Of a stretch of DNA of 64,000 bases, positions 35,739-50,500 are shown piece by piece. The translations under genes were made by a program, and so were the position numbers. This stretch comes from Eopsaltria australis (Eukaryota > Chordata > Aves > Passeriformes > Petroicidae). Numbering within the stretch: position 1 is the stretch's first letter; each line of letters opens with the position of its first letter. The notes under the pieces were generated by a model, which did not search any database, was not told the DNA's origin, and worked only from the letters and a program-made list of their open reading frames with translations. The stretch spans positions 2,852,001 to 2,916,000 of the forward strand of contig JAVTVJ010000076.1 of NCBI GenBank assembly GCA_034509425.1, read 5' to 3'.

Positions 35739-38254
35739 CCTAATCCTGTTCCTACTGACAGCTAAAGGAATTCTGCCTACAGATTCAATGCCATTTTTAG
35801 TTCAAAATGACTGCATTTTCCCCCAGAAGTCAAGAAATTTGCAATCAAATGAGATGAATACCAGTGAAAAGTCTGTCAAAGCCACTATAACTGAATCATG
35901 AGGTTGTTGAGTGACTCATACATTTAATTTCAACATAGATGATTTGTTGTCCAGTATTTTAGTTTTTCAGGGCTTGAGTGGTATTGCAGAAACATCAAAG
36001 CTTCTAAATTTGTTTAAGAATCAGTCCTACTCATCATCTCCCCAGTTAACACCCAGTATGATGCAACCATCTGATGCTGAGTTACACCTTCACTTCTGTC
36101 CTGGAGAAGAAAGGGCCCATTACAATGTGCAAAACATGATGAAAGTCCTATTTGAATGCACTAAAAATTTTCTTTTAAACTCAAAAAAATATGACCACTC
36201 CGTATCAGAATGAGGACTATTTTGTTCTTACAAGAAATTCCCCATCTGGCCACCTGAACCTGGCTTCCAAGGCTTCGTTAATTTTCTGAGACAGTTCTGT
36301 TTACATGAGGAATGTGGCAACAAGAAGCTGCCAGATGCATCCAGGGGAGCTCATTAACAGAAGATACTGCACATATGGTGCATAAGTGCCCCTGAATGGA
36401 AGATCCAAAAGTCCTGCAGGCCTTATCAAGATGTACCCTGAATTCAGAGGTCCCTGGCCTACAGAACCTGTTGGGTTTGGCTCAAACACAGTCACTATGT
36501 CAGTGTCATGACTTCCATACAGGAGTTAAGGATGTTTGATATCTGTGCATAAATCAGGTCTAGATAGCTAAGCATCTCCAGCTGATCTTTTGAGCAGTGC
36601 CAGAGAGCAGTGAAGGCATCAGCTTAATCCTACATTTTGCCTGCTTCCTGAAACACCTGTAGGGATCCATTGCAAGCACAGCCCTTGTCTATACATGTGA
36701 TCTGTCAAGATTAGCAAAAGGGTGGTATATCTCCTTGGGTTGCAGATTGGCCAGCTCAGAGTCCAAGCAAGATCAAAGGGAGAGAAAATGTCTCAAAACC
36801 CGAAATGCTCTGAAAGTGTATAAAGAGTGTTGGACCAGCAAGTAACAGATAGGCCAAAGTCTAGGTCACGGCCTAAAGTTAAGCAAACTCAGCAGCATGT
36901 AAAAGACCACTGGATATGACACGAAATTTTCAGATGTGACAAAATCACAGGCAGTTATCACTGATGTGTAAGGGAGGCTTACATGAGGAGGGGCAGCAAG
37001 CCACATCTACAGTGGAGGGGAGCCCTAGGGACCTTCAGAGTGTGAAGCTGGCAAGGCATGGGGTACCACCTCAGCAGCACCAGGCTACACTGGGACGACC
37101 ACAATAACAGTGCTAGAAATACCCCATTTCAGTACAGAAAGTATAGAAGTATCAAAACTGGGACCAGTGGTGAAGAGTGATTAGGTTTTTGAGCTACTTA
37201 TTTAGGAAGACATCTGGAGGGCAAAGAAAGTAATTGTCAAGAAACAGTAAGCAGGATAATAAGAGAGGCAAGTCATGGAGGTACTTCCCGCAGCCTGAAT
37301 CAGGGAAATAACAGCTATGTTCTAACCATACTATTTGCAAAATCCACCTGTACCATCAGGAGGAGTGGTGGAAACAGGCTATTTCCACTGCTTTCTTGGT
37401 ACACACTGAGCTTTAGTCTTTGTCTTACAGAGCAGAGAAGCACTTAAACCGTTCCTCTTTCTCAGCATTCCTAAAACCCAGCTTTGTCTTTTGCCATCAA
37501 AGCATGACAGAGGTGAGGTAAACCTCATCAGGTGACAGTTCCAGCTTAACACTGCACCGTTCCTCTTATGTTGAAGAAATATCTTTAGGGACTAAGTGAC
37601 ATGTGAAAAGCACTGTGGAGAAGCTGGGAAGAAAGTGATGAGCAGCAGAGCAGCAAGGCATTAAGCTTCTCAGGGCATCCTTAGTGAGATCCCTTGCCTG
37701 GGGTGTAGAGTATGGATTTAGAGCTCATGACTGGCAGAACAGGAGTACAAAATGAACTGTGTGGTATTTCAAGCAAAAAGATAAGAATATTCCCCAAATA
37801 CACACACAACTCCCTGAGGTGGATTGGTTATTTCAGCAATACTGATTCAACCAGCTAAAACAAAGCATCTGGCTTCAGTATATTATCCAGCCTGTTTTGC
37901 AAACAGCACAAAAGATCAGCTAATGAAACAATCCTCCTGATTCCCTGCTTTCTCTCAACCTCCACTTTAGTTACAGATTCTCTCTTAATAACAGTTGAGA
38001 GACAAATTCAGCTTCCTTTCCAAGCAAGTATCATCCTATTCAATACTGAATTTGCTGTAAAATTGAATTAAATCTGTCTTTATTTCAGTTTGAGTAAGCA
38101 TAAGGGAGGGTTGTTGCATTTCTAGTGTAATGATCTTTTATCTGTAGGTTTGGGACTCTAGCAGAAGTCCTCAAGCTACCGCGAAGAAAATGTTTGTAAA
38201 TTAAAACTGATGCCTGAAGTACTATAAAGACTGATTCAACTCAGGAGAGTTACT
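35739..38254. other. Non-coding stretch between the duplicated elements
   Basis: No exon recognised. The 100-codon plus-strand frame at 35911-36213 has a mixed, protein-like composition but no recognisable family. Confidence 0.45.
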
Positions 38255-38592
38255 TATTTAGCCTGGAGAAAAGGAGGCTCAGGGGAGACCTTCTTGCTCT
38301 CTACAACTGCCTGAAAGGAGGTTGTTGTGAAGAGAGGGTGATAGTCTCTTCTCCCAAGTAGCAAGCAATAAGACAAGAGGAAATAGCCTTAAGTTGTTCC
38401 AGTGGAAGTTTAGATTGGGTATTAAGAAAGGTTTCTTTATCAAAAGAGTTGCCAAGCATTGGAATGGGTTGTCCAGGGAAGAGTCACCATCCCTCGAGGT
38501 GTTTAAAAGACATGTAGATGTGGTGCTCATGCACATGGTTTAGTGGTGGAATTAGCAGAGATCTTTTCCAAACTAAAAGATTCTATGACTTT
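38255..38592 (+). mobile_element. CR1 LINE 3' end, plus strand
   Basis: The only clear plus-strand CR1. Blocks in sense order: tagcctggagaaaaggaggc, gctctctacaactgcctgaa, ttggaatgggttgtccaggg, ccatccctcgaggtgtttaa, gtggtgctcatgcacatgg, then the ORF2 stop tag at 38541-38543. A short 3' UTR follows, ending in ttttccaaactaaaagattc and tatgact. The final ORF2 codons still read SLEVFKRH, as in other CR1 copies; a stretch upstream is frameshifted. The element is 5'-truncated at about 38255. Confidence 0.95.
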
Positions 38593-40452
38593 TTAAAGTG
38601 TCTGTAGAGGCTCGAAATCATGACATTAGAGAATAAAAAAAACCCCTCAAACCACTCACCCTATTTGCATCATCAGGATGTCCATTTCCTGCTTACCATG
38701 TATTACACTGTAGTTCATTAATTTCAAATTATAGAAAGCAAGTTACCAGTCCCCTGCTGTGTAGCTAATGAACTTAGTAAAAAGCCATACAGTTCTCATC
38801 AGAAAACATAAATAACCTAAACAGTTAACTTGTGATTGAGTAGGATTTGTTTATCTTTTGGGAGCAGTTCATCAAAAGTTATGTTATAAGCTTAAACCAT
38901 TAGAACTATTCCAAGGTTCCAAACTGTTAGTTCTATAAAATGAAGGGGCTGCTTCTCCATTTTCACTGGTAATTGTAAGTAGTGTAGACAGATATTAAGG
39001 TCTGTAATTCTGGAGCAATTGCTGGAAACTCTGGAGACACAAACACAATTTCCCTGGTTTGGTAGGAAGCACCAGTTGGGTGTTTCTCTTCTCAAATGCT
39101 TAAAAATATTGCTCTGTATTATTTTAAACTCTCTTCAAGAAATATCAATTACATAAAAAAGAGGTCTTTTTGAGAAGGGCTAAATAGTACCTGATCTGCC
39201 CAGGCAGTTCTTCTATTATTTTCACTACATTTTCTTTCAGTTTGCTTCTCACGTTCGCCCTGGGACTTTTCTTCTCTAACCTCAAAGGCCAGCGGTCAAA
39301 TATGAATTATGTTTGTGGAAACTATTAAGTGATTTATGCCCTTGTACAAAAATACCCTAGGCAGGTTCTCTGTATGATGCAAAGCAATGCTGATTTAATT
39401 CCTGAGAACTACTCCTCTCATGAGTAAATCTTGTGAGGAAACTTGCATTCCACAGTGCCCTCAAAAGAGTTAGTTGGTTTTTATTTTGTTTTTTTTTTTT
39501 TTAAGAGAAACAGCTTCTTTCTGACATCAAACTTATTGTTCCATAAGGAATTCAAATTTAATTAGAATTATGATAGCATTCTATCTGTGAGAATACATCT
39601 CAGTGCATATTTTAAGGTGCATAACAGGGTACACCTGTAGAAAAAGCTGGTTTCCATTTCATTTAATTCAGATGTGCACACCTTTCCCTGCTGGTTTAGA
39701 TGGAGGGTATAGGGCTCTTTGTATTCTTTACAAAGGGGAAGTTTCCCTTCTTTAGAATTTGGATTCTTGGTCCTAACTCATAGTCTCCAAGCCACACGCT
39801 TCTCCTCACTTAAAGCAGTTCACAGCATTTCTCTTAAGAAGGTAAACATAACTGGTAGATGCTGTATTGCGAAATGGCTCTAAGGACTGGCTTTTCAGCA
39901 GCTACATCTACAGCAATAAATGAAACAAGCCCAGAGGAAACCTAAAGCCCTGTCCCGTGACAACCCATTTTCCCACATTAGCATGCTCCTGAATCAGTTT
40001 TATCCAGCTTGCAGTCTTCCAGGCAATGCCCAGCCATGGCTCAGGACATCACCAAGGCATGAAATTCTTTCCAGGAGGCTCCATGGCAGAGGCCAGCATC
40101 CTTTAGGGTGAGGATGGAGTTCAGCTGTCTGGGTGCAGGCTGTGTCTTGCCCCTTGCTCTCCATATTAGACAAGGGGACCAGTCCAGTTTATCTGGCTCA
40201 GGTCCAGCTAGGACCAGTGACACCACAGATTGTAGCTGAGACACAGCTCACACAATTTAAGTCTATTAGAGTCTGTGGAAGCACTAACCCAGTGCTCTGA
40301 TAAAATATTGGAGAGGAAGGTGTCTTCAAAGGACAATTCAGAGAACTTCCATTAAATGATTGAGGATAGACAACACAAGTATCGTCACCTCAGGTACCTG
40401 AAGGGATGTGAGCTTTGATTGCACTGGAAGTCTTGACAAAGCAAGAACTATG
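38593..40452. other. Non-coding stretch
   Basis: No exon recognised. T run at about 39489-39502. 39530-39620 is a homeobox-site-like AT-rich block. 40000-40250 is slightly GC-richer without recognisable content. Confidence 0.5.
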
Positions 40453-40833
40453 GCAACAGCCATCTGTAATTAATTGAGAGACATTTCTGTGTCCGTGGTT
40501 ACAAAGTTACTGACAAGGAGATGTGTTCTGCTCATTGCCTAAACACTCCAGAAGATTTATCAGAGTATGGATCATATCCCAAAGCACAGCACTAACAGGC
40601 TTTAAAACATCCTGATGTCTTATTAATAAGTTAATTGAATTCCACTGTAGCTCTCTCAGTATTAACGCATTTATGCTTGTCATGGACTGATAGACAGAGA
40701 TGAATATGGAGATATTTTAATAGCTTCTTACACAAACAGATTAACATCTATATATACATTATCATAAAAGAAGAAAAATTATTTTGGGAGTGCAACTCAA
40801 ATTAAGAGGGAGTTGATATGGTAACCATTGCAA
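40453..40833 (+). repeat. Copy B of a direct non-coding duplication
   Basis: Partner of 35371-35738. The exact shared blocks are 40544-40563, 40615-40640, 40693-40705 and 40821-40833. The two copies are clearly diverged between these blocks, so the duplication is old, while a 26-base word in the middle is unchanged. The frame open in copy A meets a stop here at about 40612. Confidence 0.85.
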
Positions 40834-43800
40834 TCAAAGTTTGTTTTTCTTGATGTCAGGGGAAAAATATGGGTTGACTTCAAGAGGACTGGAATCATAA
40901 GCTACAATTTATGACAGCAATTAGCCTAAATGCAGTCTTACTAGGAGACTGTATCACTGTCTTTGGCAGCTGAAAATCTCCAAAAAGAGAAAGAAGTTCT
41001 GAGTGGTAGAGAAATGTAATAACCTGATGACAGTAGGCTTTCTCCATTCCGCTATTTTTGTGGTGAGTTTGTAGCTGCTCGTGGTAATTTTAAGCATCTA
41101 GTTGGATGTCCTCCACTATACAATCTGTCAGATATTTCTGTGGTATTTCTGCTTGAATGCCATTAAATTGTGTCTGAGCCAAACCCAAACTCCAGGAATG
41201 CAATGTGAAACACCAGAGCAAAACCAAAATGGCATGACAGATCACTAGAAAACTATCTCTTGTGTTGGACTACAGCCAAAATGTGGACACTCATGCATGT
41301 CCCTCTGCCAGATAGTGACCAATTATATATCTTCCTTGCATGAATTGCACCAAGATACCAAAACAGCTTTTCCTAGGCAATTTCCCAGGTGACTGCAGAG
41401 AATACTAACACCAAGTTACCAATGACTTTATTGTCCAAGTGATTCAAGACACTTGAGAAACCCTTTACCTCCACAAAGCATGTCTACACAGTGTAATGCA
41501 GGAAATAGCTCAAGCTCCTGAACCAGAAGCAATATCAGCATGAGAGAACAGGTCACAGAAGGATTCACTTAGCAGCAGGAATTTCCCTACAGAGGTTTTT
41601 TGAAACTGCACATTACCTCAAGATGACCCGTCTCCCTCCTAACATCCTCACATAATGGATGTAGGAATATAACATGAGAAATAGAGCCTGAGTTTGTAAA
41701 ACATTTTTAGAGAGACTTTGCTGTCCATGGGCAGAGGTAACAGGTCCCTGGAACTGAGCACCTCACTCACTTTTCCTCCTCATTCTTCCTGTTTCTCTAC
41801 GAAGTTGATGAACAAACTGTGAGCCCTCCAGTGGCCAAAATAATGTATTTCCAACTCTCTGTATGATTCCAGTCCACCCTTCAGATGCTCTAACAGGTTT
41901 TTCCCTGTGCACTATAGCTAAGGCTATGATCAGAGCTAGCAGCTTGATATCCAGAGAATTCTAGAGAAATGTAGGAAGGACCCGATCACTTGAAAAACAC
42001 ATGGAGAGATCAATACTACTGGAGTGTGTAGCAAAAAGTCCCCATTGTATTTTCAAAGTGTATAAGGAGCAGCCTCTGGGACTGTGTTCCAGGATGAGAA
42101 AAAGGGATGTTCATCATAACACCTGCAGTACAACGGAAAAGATCCTGGATGAAAGGCCTTTCAGTAAAGCCTTTCCATGTTTTCCCATCAAAGGCATTGA
42201 TTATCCAGTATCTGAAATGTGCTCAGTAGCTCACAGGATGTGTAATAGGCTTTGACATTATCCAGAAGCATTACCATTGAAATAGGACACTCACAGAAAA
42301 AGGCTAGAGAAGAGTGATGAGAAATTAACAAGCAACCAAACATATTCACTCTGTGAGCTTTACAATCCTGTTCCTCTGGGTGTTTCTCCCTTTACAAAAC
42401 CCCTTCCCTAAACTCACCCCTGACACCTGTTCTGTAAGGGCAGGGAGGAATGAGGGAAACGGTTTTTTCCTCTTGCTCTCAAAGCTCTGGGTTTCTGTTC
42501 CCTGTGAAAAGGCACCATTATTTCAGTTCCAGGCTATAGCAGGGCCTGAGCAATAGAGGTGAGGTTTCACATATCAGATGTGACACCTCGCTCACTGCCG
42601 CAGCAGAGGCATTTTGGTCAGTTTGTGGCTGTGTCATTTGGACAGAAGGTGGCTTTGCAATGAATGACCCACTGACCACAGCACACAGACACAGTCACAG
42701 CCTCTGGTGAGGAAGCTGCAGGGTTCATTTACAGCTGCACCTATGCCATGCACTCAAAAGAATTTAGACATAGGTACATTAGAATAAAAACATACGGTAC
42801 TTATTAACGCCACTTCTCAGGGTTAATGGCTGTAAGGTAAAGACAAGACTGTGGAGGCTACAGGTTGAAAGACTCTCTTTTGATTCAGAGGTATTAACTT
42901 CCAATCCTTTTAAGGTTGTACTTTAATTACAGTTTCCACAGTCTTCACTAGGATTTTTTTTTCCGTCAGTGCAATTATGGAGTAATTCAGACTATTCTTC
43001 TAAAGCAAAAACCAATTATTCCTGATTTGAAAAATCTGTGGGTTTTCTTAAAGTGAAAAATTAAAAATACAATGAATAGGTACTATATCTAAAGGCACAA
43101 TACCTATCTTTTAAGCCTCATGACAAATTGAGTTAGCCATTTAATATAGCAGCTCATACTTAGAAATAATTAAAGCTGCCTGCATTTCTAGCACTACATT
43201 AGCGTATCTATGGACATAGAAACACAACTCTGGGTTACACCAGGTGAGAACAGTGTCAAAGTTACCTCTACCATTTTTCTGTTAAAGCGCTTGCACATAA
43301 AAATATCTCTGTAGTCAAGGAAAGACAAGGTGCTTACAGGCAAAAAAGATGGCAGGGGAACAAATGGACCCAAGATGTTCTCAATTGCTGTGAAGTTAAA
43401 GAAATCAACTGAGCAAAAGGTTTGGTAAGAGTGTCATGCAATGCTCTATTTTTCAGGTACATCCTTAACTTAAAAATCTTGATGGTGTTTCACAGTTCTT
43501 CAATATATCCCGTAAGCAGATATAATAGAGACCTAAAATAGCAGCATAATCCTAATAGTATTTTAAATTTAATTTTTTCCTATTCAGCTGCTCAAGAAAC
43601 TCTGACCAATTTTGACTGAGCTCTCAAATTGTGTCTGAAAAAGGAGAATACCAGAGCATGGAAATTTCATTTTTGTGAACAACTTATCAGAATTGTCCCT
43701 GCAGATTTTGTTATCTCTGGCATTATATTTTGCATCACTGGAAATACTTTGCCCAGATCAAAGCATTTCAAGATTTTTCATCCTTTTAGACTATATCGTA

Positions 43801-44950
43801 TGTACAAAGAGTTTACAAATGCATAATATAGCATTTTATTCATCTAATATAGTAATATAAAAGGATATATAGTTACACAGGAAGGAAAAAAATAAAACTA
43901 AATGTGACTTCTAAACAAAAATACGGCAGAATTTTCTCTAATAGTGAAAGGGAATGCTTCAACACTGTGGGAATTTTTTAAACTTTTTCCCAAAATTATA
44001 TACCTCTGAAATCAACACGTTGTTTCAAAGCATTGTCATTCTGACCTAACTAAAGGAAGATTGTGTAATCAGTCTCTCTTTACAATTAGTTCTACTTTCT
44101 AACACTATCCTCAGAGCTGTTCCTCATAAGCTTGAATTTCAAGAGAGACAATGGCAACAAAAAAGTGGGAATTTCTGGTTTCCAAGGGGTCTTAAGTCAT
44201 ACACATATCCAACCCAGTGGGCAGTCACAGCACAGTCACAGGAGGAACAAAAGATGTTTGCTGTGACCGGGGCTTTTGCAAGACAGAGAAGAATAAGGGA
44301 CATGTACATGGAAGCGAAGGCAGCTTTACACCTTTCCTATCAACCTTCGCTATGATGCTTATAAAGTTTGGAGTTACACTTGCTTGCTCTATTACTCCTC
44401 ATGTTTTGGGGTCTTCTTTTTTTTCCATTTTTTTCTGAGCTCTTCTCTCTGAATAAGGTGAATGAGACCTTTTCTTTAAGTTACGCTATTACAAGACATG
44501 GCCCCAATGAACCTTCAGGATCTGCAAACAGACAGAAAGGGAAGGCTTTATTCTTATTAAAGCGCAAAAAAAATTTAAGTTGAAAACCTGCATAATGCTA
44601 AGGTGTAATATCAAATTTACTAAATTAAATACAGGATTCTGGATTTACAGTGAAAAATATATGTTGCATAATACAATAAAAATATGTTATCCTTTTCAAA
44701 ATGCATATTAATTACGTTATACAGTGCAACCACATATTAATGTGATTCCCGTTACTGGTCCCTGTAATATGCTCACCATCAGACACTTCCTAATTGCCAG
44801 AAAGGGATACATGAGTTGAAGCCAGCTCAAGGCCTTTGTTCTCTTCAAAATTGTTTTGCTATTAGCCCAGTTTTTATATTCACTCTCCCTGTGCTGGTCT
44901 GGCTAACTCAGAGAGACATAAGCACTCTAATGACCACAGAGAGAAATATT
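40834..44950. other. Non-coding stretch
   Basis: About 4.1 kb with no recognised gene or repeat. 44690-44750 is rich in ATTAAT and ATGCATATTAAT-like words. Confidence 0.5.
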
Positions 44951-44983
44951 CACTCACACACACACACACACACCCACACACCC
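44951..44983. repeat. CA dinucleotide microsatellite
   Basis: About 13 CA units interrupted by CC and CT on the plus strand. Confidence 0.9.
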
Positions 44984-47472
44984 TCGTAGATCTACTCAGC
45001 TGTTGACAGTTGTTTATCTACAACAAAAGCCACCTTCTCCTCCCTTTTTTGTGGTGAGATAAAACTCACATTCTGTGCTACAGCTGTAGTCAGTCACACT
45101 CTGTGTTCCCTGGGCTTCATGGGCACATTGCCCTTATCCATCTCCTCCCAGCCATCTTCCGTTTTAGAGGTTTGTTGGTTATTCACAAGTATCAGTATAG
45201 ATATTTTAAAAGTACAACCCATTTCTGGGAAGCCTGTATGCAGTAATGTTCTTCACACCCTGAAGACAATGACAAGATTTTACGTTTCGTGAGCTGCGCT
45301 GGTGAATAGCACCAAAAATGGAAAAGAAAAATATCAAAGGAGGGAAGAGGTTATGGAAGAACCCTTAATGTATTTAATATGGAATTATATTAAATCCAAG
45401 CAGAATTATTTCATTATTACTGGGTTTTATTGTAGTATTCTCTTGGTAACAGACTAATTTTAATGCAACTGCATATTAGATTTCAGACTAGAAAGAAAAT
45501 GCAGATTAACTTGAATATATATATTCACCAATAATTGCTACCTAGTGAAGAAAAGGGGAAAAAATGGATATAATTAAAATAGAATGTAATGAGTTTTATA
45601 ACTTCAGTGACTTTTGACTGAATATGAAACATTTAATGTCCCTATAGGGACTGAATGAGAAATGACTTTGTGTTACACTATCTCCTAGCCCTTGAAGATT
45701 TAAGCCAGATGAAAACTGTCAATCACTTTCCATGCAGTGTTCCAAAAGGTCAGCTGTGGGTTCTGTGTCTTACTCTTGACCTGCCTTGATTCTCAAATTT
45801 GGGAGCAGTGCTCCATGTTTATGGAACCTACAGCTCAAACTGCTAGTGAAAGTAGCATTTTAGCTCATGGAAGGAAGAGTGGTTGGGACAACTGTCCTTG
45901 GGAATCCATAAGTGTATTTTCCTCTGTTTTGCATCTGCCCCACTTCTGTCTTTCCAGCTGCCCGTTGTAAGCATCCTAAAGCCCTGATCTTTCATTTCAC
46001 TCTACTAACTCCAAGTTTCATTTTTTAAAGGGTGTTTAAGTGACTTTTTGTTTTACTTTTCCCAGATGAAAGGAGCATGATGTGATAAAAACTATCCAGA
46101 AAGACAAAAGGGGAGGAATTTCCAACAAGGTTTATCCTACTGTTGCTACATAGTGCCATTTTCGCAGCTACTCAGGAAGGACACAGGATTCTCACCTTGG
46201 CATATTTCACTGCAGGCATGGCAGAAGTTACCATCCAGAGATACCTTGCATTTCATGGCAGATTCTCACCAATTTAAAGGGTTACTGGGTATCCTCCAGA
46301 GGCTACTAGATGCATCACAGAGCCAGAAGACACTCACCCACATGGCATTGCAACTGTGCAGAGCGACAGACTGTCCCATGCCCTGCAAGCATGCAGGGCT
46401 TTGATGGATCTGGGAGCACCTTTGCTCTGTTCCAGCTGCTACATGTAATGGCAGTAGCTGCCCTCAGACTTAATGCTTCAGCAAGAAACCCACAGTTATT
46501 TTATTCTCTGTGAAGCCTGTTTGACTGATCCTTGTGATTTTAGATAGAATTGGTCAGATGCAAAGGAAACACTGGAAATACTGGAAAAAAGTGCTAAACA
46601 AGACAGCATGAACCAGAAACATTCCTGAGTGTACTGACATGGTTTTAAGGGAAAGAAGAAAAATTTAAAATTCCAATTACTGTCACCTTCCCTCTCCTGT
46701 CCTTAATAAATAGAAGTTAAGAAAGAAAAAAAAGAATAGTTTATTTAAGAATATATTTAGGGGGCTAGTCTCAGAACCTGTTTTACACAGAGGAAGCAAA
46801 GAAGGGATTGAAGTTATTAAAAGGAATTAAAAGTAAAACATACAAGGCACTTTCCACCCAACCTCATCAGACACAGGAAAAAGGGAGACAGGTGTCTATC
46901 TAGTCTATTAATGCACATTGCAACATGACTAAATACAGGAGCCCTGCTTGCAAAATGGAATCTAGGCAAATTGCCCAACAGATGGTACAACCTATTAGTG
47001 CAGAAACTTTCTAAAGGATGATAAGCTACTGCAGGAAATACAGACGTGCTTATATTGCAAGGCAGGTACTCTGTAGGGAGGTAGGACTCCCTGAAATATG
47101 AGTCCAATTTTAATTCTCAAATGCACCTCAAATTATAGGAAATGCCAACCTCTGTGCTCCAGAAACACAAAGGGCTCTCCAAGGTGTGGTGCCTAGGGTT
47201 TTAGGCATATTTGAGGTGAATAGACAATATACCTCTGATATAGGTGATTAGGGAAAAGAGTGGTAAGATTTTTTTGTTCTTGTGTTTTTGTTGTTTTCTT
47301 CAGAAGGGACAAAAAGGGACAAATATGCTTTTCTTTCTTATGAAAAGAAGACAATAGAAATTTAAGTTCTGGATAGGTTTCTCAGTTGTAAACCCTGTTA
47401 GCCAGAGAAATTCCATGGATATTAATAAGTCTGTGTTGGTTTCTGCCAGCTGAAACCCTGGTCTATTCGGAA
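44984..47472. other. Non-coding stretch
   Basis: No gene recognised. 46150-46520 is less AT-rich and holds two overlapping plus-strand frames without known family. Confidence 0.5.
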
Positions 47473-47526
47473 ATGAATTAAAACAAAAAAAGAAAAACAG
47501 GAAAAAAAAAAAAAGAAAGAAAAATT
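47473..47526. repeat. A-rich low-complexity tract
   Basis: A runs interrupted by single G or C on the plus strand. Confidence 0.75.
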
Positions 47527-50500
47527 TTGTTTATTCAGTATTGTTTTTCTTCCCATAAAAGTGTCTGGCTTGTACTTACAACAGACATCAGAATGTTGGC
47601 CTCTAATTAGCTTCATTCATTTCATACAGTCACTATAGGTACAAAAAATTCTTAACAGAAGTCTCCACCCTTCTTTCTCTCCTCTAACCATTGTGTATAA
47701 GGCATAGCTGAGATTTTGAATTCATTAGGCCCAATAAAAGCATCACTTCTTTGTGAAAATGAATATTTTCACTTTAAAATGAGTGAAAGGATCTGCCAGT
47801 CCTGAGCACACTAGTACTGTAGCCAGCCAAACCTAACAATGCACAAACAAAAGTACCAAATACGAGAAATACAGCTCCAGTCACAATGTAATATTATAAT
47901 ATAAGCAACAGCAGTCTGGCACAAAGTCTTTTATTGCTGTTGGCAAAGAGTTCTTTAAGTATGTGTGCTTGTTCATCCAAACAAAAAACAAAAAATGCAG
48001 TGCATGAGGAATCATAGTTGCTTCATCTTTCTTCTCTGGTTATAACTCAGAGATTCAAAGATTGCTCACTTACTGATTCAAACAGTCTGTTCTCAAATCT
48101 TTTCCTTAGGAATGCAGTCGTTAGTCACCTGACTATTCTCACTGAAGCAAATTCTGTTCCAAGAATCATCCAAAATAGGTTAAAGCAGAAATAAGTTTTA
48201 AAAGTCTCTGTATCCCAGTTTTCTTCCACTGACTTCAGTGTTGCCTCTTACGAGCTTGACCTATGATTTGTACGTGTTTAATTTAAAGTGTGATCTATGT
48301 ATATAAAAACCATGCATATATATAAAAAATCTGATTTTATATGTGTTTATGTAATATGTGTGTAATCAACATCTGCCAGCAACTTGTATTAACCATCATG
48401 AATGGCTCTGGTTCTCCTGTCACTCACTGAAGTTTACAGCAGTGGTTCCATCAGGCCTGATGCTCCTCTAAGGTACCTCATCTGAGAGCTATTAAACATC
48501 TCCAGATGAAACTCTAGCCCTTTTCTTTCAGTCAGCATGAGCATCAGCAGAGGGGAGGACAGGGAGGACAAAATTCCCGAATTGTTACACATGCACTGAA
48601 TGAAATGTTCCTCCAGTTCCTTTGCCTTCTGAGGCAATATCAGTACTTAGTTTCTTGTCTGAGACGCGCCTGGATCTCTCTCAGGAGCGAATGTATTTTG
48701 TCCTATGGGTAAATTCCAGCAGCAATTTATATACATGTATATATCCTGCTTTAACTGTCAGGGCATCAGAAAGAGGCTGAGAAACATAACAATTTACATT
48801 GGATTTTTGCTACCATTTAACTGACAACAATTCCTTCTAAATATCAGAATGTTATGTCATTTAGCCCAGTAAATATCATATTCATAATCCAAAAGCCTTA
48901 GAAATCTATGAAGAAACTTCCACTAAACTCACAAGTTGTGGATGTGTCATTTTATCCAACTAAAAAGAAACAGCTTTGCAATTATGCTCAGATATGCTTT
49001 GCTGTAAAAAATAGAGTCGCCTGGCCTTTCTGCATATAGATTTAAGGATACAGTTATCACCTCATTAGACTAAGTTGATAGCTTGAAGTTATCATGAGAA
49101 AAACTAAACAAAGCCTTTTCTAACCCTGTAACCAAGTTGGTAATTCTGGCAGCATTTGACTTGTGGGAAAGTATGTTGTGCCATGCTGTCTCCATCCCAG
49201 GGACTGCACCACCTTTCCCTACCTGCTCTCATATTTGGATTTCCAGTTTCCAAGGCCCAACTACAGATGGAACAGAAGGGGGGTGCATACTGGGTCTCAC
49301 CTCAGCAAGAGGTGGGGATTCACTGGCCACATGTTGCTGCAACACATTTAGGCATAACTTGTTTTAAGAGCAAGATAAGCAAATGAAAAAGATTTGCTGT
49401 CTTTGGTCACATTCAGTGATTCTTTTGGTGCAGTTAAACCTTTCAAGGATCCATGTCCCATGCAGGATCCACCACCTAATGTGGGTGCTCATCTGCAGGA
49501 TGTCAGGGTTAAGAGTCACCCCTGCCCTTACCTGAGTACAGTCAAAGTAATGTATGAAATCACCAATGAAGATTTCACTATAAATTCAGACAGTAAAGAA
49601 GGCTGACATTAGTGCTTGCTTGAGCAAAGCACAAATTTTGCTTCAATTCCTTTCTTCTTTTCACAGTCTCTCAGCATTTGTCTCTGAGATTTACCAGGCA
49701 AATGCTACAGCTCCTCTCTTCTCATTCTGCAAGGCTCAAAAAGGAAAATACACATGCCATGCAGACTAGAAGCTAGAGAGAATGGCAAATAAAATACTAT
49801 AAATAAAGAAAAAATTCAATAAAAACCCACCCATGAAAATCCTCCAAAGAAACCAAAAAAAAGTCAAGAACTAAGTCTGTGGAATTAAGAAAGAGACTGG
49901 ATTACTGCTTGTGAAAGCAGTTTGAGACATCCAAAGGGAAGTTAATTCAGGATTGTGACTGATGTTTCATGTCAGTTCTGACAGTAACAATTGTTCCTGT
50001 ACACGTTGACAACTGAAGATGAGTGGCTAAAAAGGAGACATTTTCTAGTCTCAGTTCAGAAAGCACTGTTACTTAAGTCAGTCGAAACAAGTGACTAGGA
50101 ATTAATTAAATAATTTCAAATGTCAGATATATCAAGCATACAACAAATTTATTCCCATTTTTTAAAGTCCTATACCTTCTATTCAAGATGGTCTTTGCAA
50201 ACCATTTGGCCAAGTCATAATCCACTTTTGCTGCATTTGACATATTGATGAGTGAACATTATAGAACAAGAGTTATACATACTAATGAAATGTTTGAAGC
50301 AGTATTTTTTAATTAACTTGGACAAAGCACAGAAATTTATAAGTCAATCTGCAGCAATTTACTCTCACAGACTTCTACATGAGAAAGTTGGTAAACACTT
50401 TTATTATGATTCCTGATTTGTTTTACACTAGTCTTCAAACACATGAAAGACAAATCCAGACAAAGGAATGAACAACATCAAAGGATGATGCAATATCTGT

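Noticed and set aside
35911..36213. 100-codon plus-strand frame with mixed composition
   Set aside because: No family resemblance, no clear splice signals and no repeat context. Kept only as chance.
49137..49390. Three overlapping plus-strand frames of 62 to 76 codons
   Set aside because: They overlap in all three frames of one strand, which indicates few stop codons and not a gene. No family seen.
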